A stretch of 64,000 nucleotides of DNA from Billgrantia pellis (GCF_008297955.1 NZ_VTPY01000006.1:62001-126000); one strand, 5' to 3'; positions 1 to 8,306 are shown, counted from the first letter of the stretch. The notes: generated by a model not told the origin, from the sequence alone. A program made the numbers and translations.

Positions 1-131
1 AGCGTTCCACCCAACCACAAGCGAGAAGCGAGGCATTGACCGAGTGAAGGGTCGCCGTTGTCGACGCACAAACGACAGGCGCCGGCATGGGCTGTCCCGA
101 AGGCTCCTCGAGTGGCGGTGCGTCCGACATA

Positions 132-158
132 CCGTACGGCCATGGAATGGCCGTACGG
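132..158. repeat. perfect inverted repeat upstream of csgE
   Basis: Two 12-base arms, CCGTACGGCCAT and ATGGCCGTACGG, are separated by 3 bases. The repeat lies about 85 bases before csgE in a stretch (1-241) where I see no convincing gene. There is no T-run after it, so it is not a typical intrinsic terminator. It could be an operator or the end hairpin of a gene left of the window. Confidence 0.6.
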
Positions 159-241
159 CTGCCGCCTCACGGACTTCTTGCCTCTCTCCGGGACACCTCG
201 ATGAGGCGGAAAAGCCATTCAACATTCAGTCGAGAGCGGTA

Positions 242-775
242 ATGGTTTTCCTACGTGACCTGGCAATGGCTGCCATCCTACTGATTCCCTGCGGCTCCCT
301 GGCCTGGGCGGAAACGCACGCACCCGCTCCGACCCAACCTGCCGCGCCACCTGAAGCATCGGTCCCCGAAGACTCGCTCGGGGAAGACGACGTATTGGAA
401 GAGGGAAAGGCGGCAGAAGAGCTTTCACGCCAGTTTCGCCTGGGCGAGCCGGGCCTCTCGGGGGTCATCGTCGACCGGACAATCACCATGATGGGCAAGA
501 CCTTCTACCGCCGTTTCAGCCAATTGAGCGTCGAGAGTCATATCCTGACCCGTACCACGCTATCCATCCATGAACGACCCGACGCTCGCTGGGGCAGTCA
601 GGTATGGGTAGCGGAAAACAACCGGATTCTGTTCCAGGCCACGCTGCCACCCCGGCTAAGCGACATCGACCGCTATGCCGAAGCGGCCATCGAGCAAGTG
701 GAACAGTTGCTGATCCAGCGCTCCATCATGGAGGCCCTGGGGAGCGATCCAGATCTCGCTGATGAAGAAATCTAG
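242..775 (+). CDS. csgE: curli secretion chaperone CsgE
   Basis: Periplasmic adaptor that caps the CsgG pore and directs curlin subunits to it. The protein is 177 aa with an N-terminal signal peptide (hydrophobic stretch ending SLAWA), a Pro/Ala-rich spacer of about 40 residues, and a C-terminal domain matching CsgE from memory of the E. coli protein (GLxxxxxDRTIT..GKTFYRRFS, then INERP/IHERPDARWGS). E. coli CsgE is about 129 aa, so the acidic, Pro-rich spacer is extra. ATG 242 was chosen because the signal peptide starts there; the frame is open further upstream but encodes Arg-rich nonsense. It is the first gene of csgEFG; csgF follows after 31 bases. Confidence 0.9.
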   Translation: MVFLRDLAMAAILLIPCGSLAWAETHAPAPTQPAAPPEASVPEDSLGEDDVLEEGKAAEELSRQFRLGEPGLSGVIVDRTITMMGKTFYRRFSQLSVESHILTRTTLSIHERPDARWGSQVWVAENNRILFQATLPPRLSDIDRYAEAAIEQVEQLLIQRSIMEALGSDPDLADEEI

Positions 776-806
776 AACCAAGGGAATGCACATTGGAGGG
801 CAACGT

Positions 807-1229
807 ATGAATATTCTCTATCGTGTGACAGCACTATGCTTGGGCGCCTTACTCACTTTGGCTGGGATGGCACAGGCTGGGGAGCTGATTTATCGCCCCA
901 TCAATCCTTCATTCGGAGGGGATCCCCTCCTGGGCAACCACCTGCTCAACAAGGCTCAGGCTCAAGATACCCACAAGGACCCTAATGCCCCCGATTTCGG
1001 AGGCTTCTCGGAAGTGGATTTTTTCTTGCAGGAACTGCGTGCCGATCTGATCAACCGCGCCATCGATGATGCTCTCAAACCCAACAATCCCGGGGGCAGT
1101 GAGAGCGTGATCGACAATTCATCGCTTAATGTCAGGTTTGTCAACGTGGGTCGTGGTGCCTTCCAGATGGTCATTACCGATAAGACAACGAATGAAGTCA
1201 CACGGATCGACTTCGGATTACCATACTGA
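807..1229 (+). CDS. csgF: curli assembly factor CsgF
   Basis: Surface-exposed factor that binds the CsgG channel and helps anchor the CsgB nucleator. It is 140 aa with a signal peptide (ALLTLAGMAQA). The mature N terminus carries the CsgF signature: the E. coli protein has FRNPNFGGNP and LLNSAQAQN, and here there is YRPINPSFGGDP and LLNKAQAQD followed by KDP. The conserved N-terminal segment is the part that inserts in the CsgG barrel. GGAGGG at 795-800 sits 6 bases before ATG 807 and fixes the start. It lies between csgE and csgG with short gaps, so one transcript is likely. Confidence 0.92.
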   Translation: MNILYRVTALCLGALLTLAGMAQAGELIYRPINPSFGGDPLLGNHLLNKAQAQDTHKDPNAPDFGGFSEVDFFLQELRADLINRAIDDALKPNNPGGSESVIDNSSLNVRFVNVGRGAFQMVITDKTTNEVTRIDFGLPY

Positions 1230-1242
1230 GAGAGGCCAGCAC

Positions 1243-2079
1243 ATGAAAGTATTGAGACTCGGTCTGATGATCGGACTGCTATTGTTGGGAGGCTGCGTCG
1301 GTATGGTCACCTCTCCGGAGGGCTTGGAGGGGGCACCGGCAACCCTGGCCCCTCGATCCGGCACCTATGTCGATTTGACCAGTCTGCCGCGTCCGGCCGC
1401 ACCGATCTATACCGCCGTTTACGACTTTAGGGATCAAACCGGTCAGTACCGCCCACAGCCCGCCAGCACCTTTTCCACGGCCGTCACCCAAGGCGGAGCC
1501 GCCATGCTGAGTTCCGCGCTTGCCGATTCCGGCTGGTTCATACCGCTCGAGCGCGTCGGACTCCAGAATCTGCTCACGGAGCGCCGCATTATCCGCGCCA
1601 ACTTGGAGCGTGATGGTCGTGAACAGGAATTGGGTTCTCTCAATGCCGCCCGCATCCTGATGGAAGGGGGAATCATCGCTTACGATTCCAACATGAAGAC
1701 GGGGGGAGTAGGGGCAGAGTACTTCGGCATAGGCTCATCCGGGCAGTACCAAGTGGACCAGGTCACCGTCAATCTGCGTGCCGTGGACATCGCTACCGGA
1801 GAAGTCCTCGGTAACGTTACTACCAGCAAGACGGTTTATTCCTACGAGGTTCGCGCGGGAGTTTATCGTTTTGTCAGTTTCCGACGGCTCTTGGAGGCAG
1901 AAGCCGGCTATACACACAATGAACCCGTGCAAATGGCAGTAATGTCAGCCATTGAATCTGCTGTGATACATCTTGTTACTCAGGGAGTGGACCGAAATTT
2001 ATGGAACTTGGCCAATCCCAGCGATAGCCACCACCCCGTTCTGGTGGCTTACCGGGAAGCTTCCTCGCCCTTGTTGTGA
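1243..2079 (+). CDS. csgG: curli secretion channel lipoprotein CsgG
   Basis: Outer-membrane lipoprotein that oligomerises into the nonameric curli export pore. It is 278 aa, about the family length. The lipobox is LLLGGC, with Cys near residue 18. The CsgG body is clear: PxAPIYTAVYDFRDQTGQYRP, then SSALADSGWFIPLERVGLQNLLTER, then MEGGIIAYDSN and the transmembrane hairpin segment (QYQVDQVTVNLRAVDIATGEVL). ATG 1243 begins the lipoprotein signal; the same frame stays open upstream inside csgF but in the wrong register. Last gene of csgEFG; an intrinsic terminator follows 17 bases after the stop. Confidence 0.95.
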   Translation: MKVLRLGLMIGLLLLGGCVGMVTSPEGLEGAPATLAPRSGTYVDLTSLPRPAAPIYTAVYDFRDQTGQYRPQPASTFSTAVTQGGAAMLSSALADSGWFIPLERVGLQNLLTERRIIRANLERDGREQELGSLNAARILMEGGIIAYDSNMKTGGVGAEYFGIGSSGQYQVDQVTVNLRAVDIATGEVLGNVTTSKTVYSYEVRAGVYRFVSFRRLLEAEAGYTHNEPVQMAVMSAIESAVIHLVTQGVDRNLWNLANPSDSHHPVLVAYREASSPLL

Positions 2080-2095
2080 CGCTCATCCTTCAGCC

Positions 2096-2120
2096 AAGGC
2101 GCCAACTCGGCGCCTTTTTT
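2096..2120 (+). terminator. intrinsic terminator after csgG
   Basis: Stem AAGGCGCC / GGCGCCTT with loop AACTC, running into TTTTTT. It separates csgEFG from csgBA. Confidence 0.9.
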
Positions 2121-2287
2121 ATGAGCAGGGCGAAAAATCTCATCTCCCTTGGATGGTTTCGCTAAAACAAAACAACAAAGGAAGCACTAAGGCGGCAATA
2201 CACAAATTTCATCTTTATTTATGATGGCAATCCTTTTTCCTCCCAACGATTATGTAACTTAAAGTAAGTGACATGGGGCGGAGAGTT
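2121..2287 (+). promoter_or_regulatory. AT-rich leader region of csgBA
   Basis: The 167-base gap between the csgG terminator and csgB is markedly more AT-rich than the surrounding genome (runs such as AAAACAAAACAACAAA and TTTCATCTTTATTTATGATGG). After the terminator csgB needs its own promoter, so it should lie here. I cannot name a certain -10/-35 pair or a CsgD site. Confidence 0.5.
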
Positions 2288-2776
2288 ATGAAACTTTACT
2301 TAATTGTTACATTTCCAATTGGGGCGGCAGTGCTGGCCCATGCCGTCGCCGCCGCCGATCTCATCGAAAGTTCTGAACTCGATTTGAAGCCGAGAAAAGC
2401 GCTACCTCAACAGAGCGCCACGATCCACCAGGAAGGGTACGGCAACGACGCCGCCATACTGCAGCAAGGTGGTCACAACAACGCCCTCGTTGCGCAGCAT
2501 GGCATCGACAGTCATGCCGTGGTAAGCCAGATCGGACGAGGCCATGGTGCAAGGGTAATCCAGAGTGGCGCCCAGTTGGAGGCTTCCATATTGCAGTATG
2601 GACAAGCCCATGATGCCAGTATCGTCCAGTCAGGCTACGGCAAGGAGGCTGCCATCGTCCAGCACGGTATTTCCGGCAGCGCAGGAATCCATCAGCTTGG
2701 AAACGGACAAGGGAATCCCATCACCGTCACCCAATTTTCACGCGGAAGGGCAGCGGTCCAAGTCTATCAGTATTAA
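2288..2776 (+). CDS. csgB: minor curlin / nucleator CsgB
   Basis: Secreted amyloid nucleator that templates CsgA polymerisation at the cell surface. It is 162 aa with a signal peptide ending near AHAVAAA. After an N-terminal segment of about 25 residues come about five curlin repeats of roughly 22 residues in the pattern Q-x-G-x-x-(N/H)-x-A-x-(I/V)-x-Q (for example HQEGYGNDAAILQQGGHNN). Repeats contain His, Arg and Glu, more charged than those of the downstream protein, and the protein is shorter; both fit the nucleator role. GGAGAG at 2280 precedes ATG 2288; an ATG at 2273 in the same frame is less likely. Order csgB then csgA is as in E. coli. Confidence 0.85.
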   Translation: MKLYLIVTFPIGAAVLAHAVAAADLIESSELDLKPRKALPQQSATIHQEGYGNDAAILQQGGHNNALVAQHGIDSHAVVSQIGRGHGARVIQSGAQLEASILQYGQAHDASIVQSGYGKEAAIVQHGISGSAGIHQLGNGQGNPITVTQFSRGRAAVQVYQY

Positions 2777-2842
2777 CTGGAATGCCTGCCTTGTTAAATG
2801 CAGTACGCGGAAACGGTAGACGACCTGCTGTTTCCTTACTCA

Positions 2843-2871
2843 CCCTGGCGGCCGAAATAGCCTCACCAGGG
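2843..2871 (+). repeat. hairpin between csgB and csgA
   Basis: CCCTGG and CCAGGG arms enclose a 17-base loop region in the 116-base csgB-csgA gap, ending 22 bases before csgA. No T-run. It could stabilise the 5' end of a processed csgA mRNA, which would help make more CsgA than CsgB. This role is inferred. Confidence 0.4.
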
Positions 2872-2892
2872 CATCATGAAAGGGGAACCAAA

Positions 2893-3858
2893 ATGAAACT
2901 GAAAATGACCGTCTTGGCAGCCGCCATTGCCTTCTCAAGTACAGCCATGGCAAACGAAAACGAATCCTATATCGATCAGGAAGGCGTTGGCAACAACGTA
3001 AGTGTAACGCAACTTACCCAAGGCTGGGGTAGCAATAATTCTAATGTAACCCAAACGGGTATGAACAACGACGCAACCGTACTTCAGAAAGGATGGCAAG
3101 GGGATAACGAATCCGATATCGTCCAGGAAGGCTTGGGGAACCGTGCCGATGCGTTACAGCACGGGACGAAAAATCGCTCTAGCTTGACGCAAACAGGAGG
3201 ATTTAACGCCTCCGATAGCCAACAGTTCGGTAGCCGGAATGCCCTTCAGGTTGATCAGGAAGGCGTAAAGAATAACGCTACCACGTATCAGAACGGCTGG
3301 AGAAATTTCGCTGATATCAGTCAGAGCGGCAGCTTCAACGACTCTAACGTGGTTCAATTGGACGACAAGAATGTCGCGCTGGTAGACCAGGATGGAACGA
3401 AGCTCTCCTCCGACATCACGCAATCGGGCGATTATAACGTTGCCGACGTTGACCAGAGCGGCAGTTTCAATGTTTCTTCAATCGACCAGAACGGCACTCG
3501 GAACCAGGCAGGGGTGCGTCAGAGCGGCCTGAAGCATACTGCCGATATTTCACAGGAAGGCAAGTACAATACAGCCTCGGTGGATCAGAGCAACATTAAC
3601 AACGATGCCTCCATCGTTCAAAATGGTCGTTATAATAATTCCGAGGTGACGCAGAGCGGCTATAACGACTTGGCGTACTCCTCCCAGACTGGCCTGGGCC
3701 ACGATTCCACCATCACCCAATCGGCGTTGCCGGGCTTCTTTGGGGGTCTGGCGAGCTTGGCCAGCAACAGTGCGACCCATGTGCAGATGGGTGTCAACAA
3801 TATTGCCGTTACCACTCAGGTGGGTGGCGGCAACACGGCCCACGTCTATCAGAACTGA
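2893..3858 (+). CDS. csgA: major curlin subunit CsgA, about 13 repeats
   Basis: Main structural subunit of the extracellular curli amyloid fibre. It is 321 aa, about twice E. coli CsgA (151 aa, 5 repeats). A signal peptide (residues 1-19, ending TAMA) is followed by about 13 tandem units of around 22 residues with the curlin spacing of a Gln near position 7 and another near position 18 (VDQSGSFNVSSIDQNG, ISQSGSFNDSNVVQ). Asn, Gln, Ser and Gly dominate and no Cys is present. One late unit is interrupted by a hydrophobic insert (LPGFFGGLASLAS) near residue 280. The ATG at 2893 has AGGGGAA upstream. Codon use is more AT-rich than in neighbouring genes. A strong terminator follows. Confidence 0.93.
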   Translation: MKLKMTVLAAAIAFSSTAMANENESYIDQEGVGNNVSVTQLTQGWGSNNSNVTQTGMNNDATVLQKGWQGDNESDIVQEGLGNRADALQHGTKNRSSLTQTGGFNASDSQQFGSRNALQVDQEGVKNNATTYQNGWRNFADISQSGSFNDSNVVQLDDKNVALVDQDGTKLSSDITQSGDYNVADVDQSGSFNVSSIDQNGTRNQAGVRQSGLKHTADISQEGKYNTASVDQSNINNDASIVQNGRYNNSEVTQSGYNDLAYSSQTGLGHDSTITQSALPGFFGGLASLASNSATHVQMGVNNIAVTTQVGGGNTAHVYQN

Positions 3859-3867
3859 GCCCACCAC

Positions 3868-3899
3868 AAAGGGTCTCGCTCATGCGGGACCCTTTTTTC
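3868..3899 (+). terminator. intrinsic terminator after csgA
   Basis: AAAGGGTC...CGC / GCG...GACCCTTT stem with loop TCAT, followed by T residues. Ends the csgBA transcript before the convergent gene at 3918. Confidence 0.9.
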
Positions 3900-3917
3900 G
3901 ATGTTCTCAGCTCAAGA

Positions 3918-4289
3918 TTAGCGCACTTGCAGCCTAAGCCGGCTGTGTTCACCGCTTGAACTCGAGCGGCTTACATTTCCCCCCTTGCGAACCTCAACCG
4001 TCAAGCCACCTTCAGGACTCGTCTGACGCACGCTGGCTTCCAGCGCCTCTCCTTGATAACGGTACTGGCTAGGAACGGCTTCCTCCAACTCATGAGTCTC
4101 GATTTCACCATCACGATGAATCGTCAGCGTCGCCACGAAACGTGTGCCCGGCTCGCCATCGAACAGGATTTCGATCTGGTTCGAGTTCTTTTCCACCGGC
4201 ATCACTCCCCTCGACTTGGCGTTGTCTCCCGCTGCGATTGCATTCATCCCGAGCCAGGCAATCAGCAGGAGGGACGTAAACCGTATCAT
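3918..4289 (-). CDS. small secreted protein of unknown function, possible CsgC/CsgH-like
   Basis: 123 aa with a clean signal peptide (MIRFTSLLLIAWLGMNAIAA). The mature part of about 100 residues alternates hydrophobic and polar residues (QIEILFDG, FVATLTIHRDG, GLTVEVRKGG, LRLQVR), suggesting a small beta-sandwich, with a Ser-rich loop SRSSSSG near the C terminus. I do not recognise the family with certainty. Position beside csgA, size, signal peptide and predicted fold recall the periplasmic curli inhibitors CsgC/CsgH, but I see no decisive motif. It starts only 7 bases after the stop of the kinase gene on the same strand, with GAGG before ATG 4289, so it is probably co-transcribed with that gene and not with the curli genes. 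Confidence 0.7.
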   Translation of the reverse strand: MIRFTSLLLIAWLGMNAIAAGDNAKSRGVMPVEKNSNQIEILFDGEPGTRFVATLTIHRDGEIETHELEEAVPSQYRYQGEALEASVRQTSPEGGLTVEVRKGGNVSRSSSSGEHSRLRLQVR

Positions 4290-4296
4290 GTTAGCC

Positions 4297-5541
4297 TCAG
4301 CTGTAGTTCAATCTGATACGTTTGTCGACGAGCGCTGCCAGCGTATCGCCCGCATTTTCGGCAGTGGTGTCGAGTCGCAGCAGATGCTGGCGCTCCTCGT
4401 CGCTGAAGCCTTCGAAGACGGCCTGCTGACGCTGCAGCACGGCGAGACTGGCCGCCGGATTGGCGCCCTGTCGCCGGGCGCGCTTGGCGATACGCGCCTT
4501 CAAGGTTTCCTCGTCCGCCTCGAAGCTGACGATCAATACCGGCAGACCTCGTGCTTCACCCTGCTGGCGAAGCCGCCCGCGCTGCTCCCGGGTCAGACAG
4601 GTCGCATCGACACAGGTGGGTATGCCGGCATTGAGCAGAATACCGGCCAGACTCGCCAGGCGTTGATAGGTACGAGTGGTCGCCTCGTCAGAAAAGATAT
4701 CCACAGACGGTTCCTGTCCCACCGCCTGTGGATCGATGCCATAGAGACGTCGTCGCTCGGCATCCGAGCAGAGCCGCACCGCCCCCAGCCGCTCCACCAT
4801 CTCGGCCATGAACCGGCTCTTACCGCTGCCCGAGACACCGACCCCGATGATCAGGGGCGGAAAGCGGAACTGGGAGACCCATTCAGCCAAGGCGAGGTAG
4901 CGACGCGCCTCCGTCATGATTTCAGCCAGATGAAACGACCGGGAATGCTCCGCCTCCCGGCGCTGCAGTGCCCTGCGTGCGCCCGCCAGCGCTCGACACA
5001 CTCCGTAGACCGATAGCAACCGGGTCAAGGCGTAGTCGCCGGAGAGGCGTAGGTAACGATCCAAGGCATAATGCGCCAGCCGTGTCTCATCGCGTATGTA
5101 CAGCCCCACCAGTAACGACACCAGATCGAAGCCGGGATCCAGGCAGCGCCTGGCCAGCGAATCCGCGGGATCGAGATCCAGCGCATTGGTCATGATCAGC
5201 CGCTGACGGTCGCACAGCGACATGATGCGACGTCCCACCACCCAGCTCGGCTGCGGCTCCTCGCGTTCGAGGAACTGAGGTTCAAGACGCACCAGTTCCT
5301 GCGCCAACCAATCCTTCAGTTCAGCGAGCCGAGCCGCATCCTCCTCACCGATAAGATGTCGCTCGAGCGTGCCCAGCTCCTCCTCGATCAGAGCTCGGGT
5401 CGCCGCCAGGCAACTGGTCGATGACACATAGGGCAGGTCGACGACAAGCGAACGATGCGATTCCACCAGCGAATCGACCAGCTCATCCAAGCCGAGCACA
5501 GTGGATGCTGCCGGAGAACAGCTCGCCGATGTAGCCTCCAT
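4297..5541 (-). CDS. P-loop ATPase/kinase with degenerate aminoglycoside-phosphotransferase-like N-terminal half
   Basis: 414 aa. The C-terminal half (from about residue 228) is a P-loop small-molecule kinase-like domain: Walker A GVSGSGKS at about 235-242, then DIFSDEATTRTYQRL and a region resembling the gluconokinase/COG0645 type. The N-terminal half resembles the back half of APH-fold proteins of the bifunctional COG2187-COG0645 group (LARRCLDPGFDLVSLLVGLYIRD, RYLRLSGDYALTRLLSVY). The catalytic HGDLHxxN loop expected before it is absent; CDRQRLIMTN stands in that place. The family is usually about 520 aa, so this one is shortened. GAGGAGGAG upstream fixes ATG 5541. Substrate unknown; assignment from remembered family features. 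Confidence 0.75.
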   Translation of the reverse strand: MEATSASCSPAASTVLGLDELVDSLVESHRSLVVDLPYVSSTSCLAATRALIEEELGTLERHLIGEEDAARLAELKDWLAQELVRLEPQFLEREEPQPSWVVGRRIMSLCDRQRLIMTNALDLDPADSLARRCLDPGFDLVSLLVGLYIRDETRLAHYALDRYLRLSGDYALTRLLSVYGVCRALAGARRALQRREAEHSRSFHLAEIMTEARRYLALAEWVSQFRFPPLIIGVGVSGSGKSRFMAEMVERLGAVRLCSDAERRRLYGIDPQAVGQEPSVDIFSDEATTRTYQRLASLAGILLNAGIPTCVDATCLTREQRGRLRQQGEARGLPVLIVSFEADEETLKARIAKRARRQGANPAASLAVLQRQQAVFEGFSDEERQHLLRLDTTAENAGDTLAALVDKRIRLNYS

Positions 5542-5572
5542 GTTCACTCCTCCTCGTGGCGTTCCTGCCTCG

Positions 5573-6862
5573 TCAGGGCTGGTGCAGCTGGGCAAAGGCC
5601 CTCTCGGCGGCATCCAGCGTCAATTGAATGTCTTCCGGCGTATGTGCGCTGGACATGAAGCCCGCCTCATACGCCGAGGGCGCCAGATAGACCCCCTCGT
5701 CCAGCATCGCGGCGAAGAAGCGCCGAAAGGCGTCGGCATCACAGGCCGTTGCCTGGGCGAAATTGTCGACCCGCGTCTGCCCGGTGAAGAACAACCCGAA
5801 CATGCCGCCCACCCCTTGGGTGATCATGTCGATGCCGGCCGCATCGGCACGCTCCCGCAGTCCATGACACAGCGTATCGACTCGCTGTGCCAGCGCATCG
5901 TGAAAGCCGGGCTCACGCAGCTTGGTCAGCAGTGCGATGCCGGCGGCCATGGCCAGCGGATTGCCGGAGAGCGTACCGGCCTGGTAGACCGGCCCCAGCG
6001 GCGAGATTCGTTCCATGATGTCGCGCTTGCCGCCGAACGCCCCCACCGGCATGCCGCCACCGACGATCTTGCCCAGACAGGTCAGGTCGGGCTCGATGCC
6101 GAAGTGCGCCTGAGCGCCGCCCATGGCGACACGGAAACCGGTCATTACCTCATCGAAGATCAGCACACTGCCGTACTCGGTGCAAACCCGGCGTAGGGTT
6201 TCGAGAAAACCGGGCAGCGGCGGAATGCAGTTCATGTTGCCGGCGACCGGCTCGACGATGATGCAGGCGATCTCGCTGCCGATTTCCTCGAAGCACGCTT
6301 CGACGGCGTCGACATCGTTGTAGGACAGGGTGATGGTGTGTTCGGCCAGCGATGCCGGTACCCCAGGCGAGCTGGGTTCGCCATGCGTCAGGGCACCGGA
6401 ACCGGCCTTGACCAGCAACGAGTCGGAGTGGCCATGGTAGTTGCCCTCGAACTTGACGATCTTGTCACGTCCGGTGAATCCCCGCGCCAGTCGAATGGCC
6501 GACATGGTGGCCTCGGTCCCCGAATTGACCATGCGCACCATGTCGATCGACGGGATCATCCCGCAGATCAGGTCGGCCATGGTGGTCTCGATGGCCGTCG
6601 GCGTACCGAAGGAGAGCCCATTGTCGAGCCGTTCGCGCACGGCTCCCAGCACCTCCGGATCGGCGTGGCCGGTGATCATCGGCCCCCAGGAGCCGACATA
6701 GTCGACATAACGATTGCCCTCCACGTCGTAGAGGTAGGCGCCCTGGGCCCGCTCGATGAAAATCGGGGGTCGATGCAATCCCTTGAAGGCGCGCACCGGG
6801 GAATTGACCCCGCCGGGAATGTGGCGACAAGCCTGTTCGAAAAGCGTGGCGGAAGTGGTCAT
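5573..6862 (-). CDS. hemL: glutamate-1-semialdehyde 2,1-aminomutase HemL
   Basis: PLP enzyme making 5-aminolevulinate in the C5 pathway of tetrapyrrole synthesis. From its own ATG at 6862 it is 429 aa, the normal length. Visible signatures: [15 protein letters not shown] at the N terminus, [47 protein letters not shown] (PLP-pyridine Asp), and the lysine region [23 protein letters not shown] lies 7 bases before the ATG, so independent initiation is likely. Unusually, the frame continues upstream without a stop into thiD (see the next entry). HemJ, two genes upstream, acts later in the same pathway. Confidence 0.96.
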   Translation of the reverse strand: MTTSATLFEQACRHIPGGVNSPVRAFKGLHRPPIFIERAQGAYLYDVEGNRYVDYVGSWGPMITGHADPEVLGAVRERLDNGLSFGTPTAIETTMADLICGMIPSIDMVRMVNSGTEATMSAIRLARGFTGRDKIVKFEGNYHGHSDSLLVKAGSGALTHGEPSSPGVPASLAEHTITLSYNDVDAVEACFEEIGSEIACIIVEPVAGNMNCIPPLPGFLETLRRVCTEYGSVLIFDEVMTGFRVAMGGAQAHFGIEPDLTCLGKIVGGGMPVGAFGGKRDIMERISPLGPVYQAGTLSGNPLAMAAGIALLTKLREPGFHDALAQRVDTLCHGLRERADAAGIDMITQGVGGMFGLFFTGQTRVDNFAQATACDADAFRRFFAAMLDEGVYLAPSAYEAGFMSSAHTPEDIQLTLDAAERAFAQLHQP

Positions 6863-7819
6863 GTGAGCCTCTTTGCAGTCGCGTAATGTTGAAGAAGGGC
6901 TGTGGATAGTTTTCTGGATAACCTCGGCATGGCCGGTGAAATAGCGGTGATCTTCGTCTAGGTCGAGCCGATCCGGCTGGCTCCTCACGGCTTCATCCTC
7001 GCGCATCGCTTCGCAACCCGCCAAACGCCGGGGCAGCGCTTGCCCGACGGGAGGCTGCCAGGCCCGCGTCAGGGCGCGCCAGGTAAAGGCCTGGGCCTGC
7101 TCACAGGCCTCATGTAGCGATTCGCCCACTGCCAGGCGTGCCGACAGCGCCGCAGCCAGCGTGCAACCCGAGCCGTGGTAGCGGCCCGTCAGCCGCGGCC
7201 AGCGCCAGGCAAAGCGTCCATCGGCACAGTAGAGCACCTGCTGCACTTCGCCGGTCGGTACCTCCACCTCGGGATCGTCGCTACCGGTCACCAGCACGGC
7301 ACCGCAGCCCGACGTCAACAAACGCTTGGCGCGAGTCGTGTCATCCTGCCCCGCGCCTTTCGTCAAGCGCTCTAGTTCGAGTCGATTCGGGGTTAGGACA
7401 TCCACAAGCGGCAACAACCGTTCACGGAACGCCTCGATCAGTTCGGTTGTGGATAACTCTGCGCCACCGCCCGCCTTGAGCACGGGATCGACCACTACCG
7501 GGATGCCGGGACGGTCGCGCACGATGGCCACCACCGCGTCGAGTGTATCGCTGCTGGCCACCAGCCCCACCTTGATCGCCGCGATCGGCAGCGATGACAG
7601 GCCGCCGGCCATGCCGCGAATCAGACCGGCATCGACGGGGACGACGCGATGAACGTCACGACAATCCTGCACCGTGAGTGCCGTAGGAATCGTCACGGCC
7701 CAGCCGCCGCAGGCGGCGATCGCTTCGCTGTCGGCCACGAGTCCCGCCCCTCCGGTAGGATCGTGACCGGCCAGCACCAGCACCACCGGCGGATTCGGTC
7801 CCTGTCTCACGTTGCGCAT
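5573..7819 (-). CDS. thiD: ThiD (HMP/HMP-P kinase) reading in frame into HemL; 748-residue continuous frame
   Basis: Residues 1 to about 266 are a complete hydroxymethylpyrimidine / phosphomethylpyrimidine kinase: [19 protein letters not shown] at the start, VVVDPVL at 108-114, [11 protein letters not shown] at about 142-152, and the anion-hole motif [11 protein letters not shown] near 216-225. It phosphorylates the thiamine pyrimidine precursor. ThiD normally ends near here, but no stop follows; about 52 residues of low-complexity, charged linker (268-319) lead to the HemL Met at 320. Either a real fusion is made by this strain in addition to free HemL, or a stop was lost or a base miscalled. 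No thiE lies between them, unlike the Pseudomonas thiD-thiE-hemL order. The start is 1 base after the hemJ stop (TGACATG), implying translational coupling. The ThiD-specific part is 6863-7819. Confidence 0.8.
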   Translation of the reverse strand: MRNVRQGPNPPVVLVLAGHDPTGGAGLVADSEAIAACGGWAVTIPTALTVQDCRDVHRVVPVDAGLIRGMAGGLSSLPIAAIKVGLVASSDTLDAVVAIVRDRPGIPVVVDPVLKAGGGAELSTTELIEAFRERLLPLVDVLTPNRLELERLTKGAGQDDTTRAKRLLTSGCGAVLVTGSDDPEVEVPTGEVQQVLYCADGRFAWRWPRLTGRYHGSGCTLAAALSARLAVGESLHEACEQAQAFTWRALTRAWQPPVGQALPRRLAGCEAMREDEAVRSQPDRLDLDEDHRYFTGHAEVIQKTIHSPSSTLRDCKEAHMTTSATLFEQACRHIPGGVNSPVRAFKGLHRPPIFIERAQGAYLYDVEGNRYVDYVGSWGPMITGHADPEVLGAVRERLDNGLSFGTPTAIETTMADLICGMIPSIDMVRMVNSGTEATMSAIRLARGFTGRDKIVKFEGNYHGHSDSLLVKAGSGALTHGEPSSPGVPASLAEHTITLSYNDVDAVEACFEEIGSEIACIIVEPVAGNMNCIPPLPGFLETLRRVCTEYGSVLIFDEVMTGFRVAMGGAQAHFGIEPDLTCLGKIVGGGMPVGAFGGKRDIMERISPLGPVYQAGTLSGNPLAMAAGIALLTKLREPGFHDALAQRVDTLCHGLRERADAAGIDMITQGVGGMFGLFFTGQTRVDNFAQATACDADAFRRFFAAMLDEGVYLAPSAYEAGFMSSAHTPEDIQLTLDAAERAFAQLHQP

Positions 7820-7820
7820 G

Positions 7821-8252
7821 TCAGAACGGCTTCAGCACGACCAGGATGACGATGCCCAGCAGCGCCAGCACCGGCAGCTCATTGAACACGCGAAAGAACG
7901 TATGGCTGCGTTGGCAACGTTCCGTGGCGAACTGCTTGAGGTAGACCAGACAGACATGATGGTAGACCACCAGCAGCACCACCAGCGTGAGTTTGACGTG
8001 CATCCAGCCCATGCCGAGCCACCCGGGATTGAGGTAGAGCAACCAGGCACCCAGCACGATCACCGCGATCATCGAGGGAGTCATGATGCCGCGGTAAAGC
8101 TTGCGCTCCATGACGCTGAAGGTTTCGATGACCTGTCGTTCGCCCTTGTCGCGTGCCAGGGCATGGTAGACGTAGAGCCGGGGCAGGTAGAACAGCGCGG
8201 CGAACCAGGTCACCACGGCCACGATATGCAGAGCCTTGATCCAGAGGTACAT
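7821..8252 (-). CDS. hemJ: protoporphyrinogen IX oxidase HemJ
   Basis: Small four-helix membrane protein that oxidises protoporphyrinogen IX to protoporphyrin IX in bacteria lacking HemG and HemY. It is 143 aa, the usual length. It shows the family N terminus [28 protein letters not shown] with the conserved His in helix 1, then [14 protein letters not shown] and [23 protein letters not shown] lies 6 bases before ATG 8252. It is followed immediately by thiD and hemL on the same strand, placing an early and a late tetrapyrrole gene in one transcript. Confidence 0.93.
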   Translation of the reverse strand: MYLWIKALHIVAVVTWFAALFYLPRLYVYHALARDKGERQVIETFSVMERKLYRGIMTPSMIAVIVLGAWLLYLNPGWLGMGWMHVKLTLVVLLVVYHHVCLVYLKQFATERCQRSHTFFRVFNELPVLALLGIVILVVLKPF

Positions 8253-8306
8253 GGGTTCTCCCAAGATGGAGGTTGCCGACGGCCAAGCCCGTGGGACAAC
8301 GCTATC

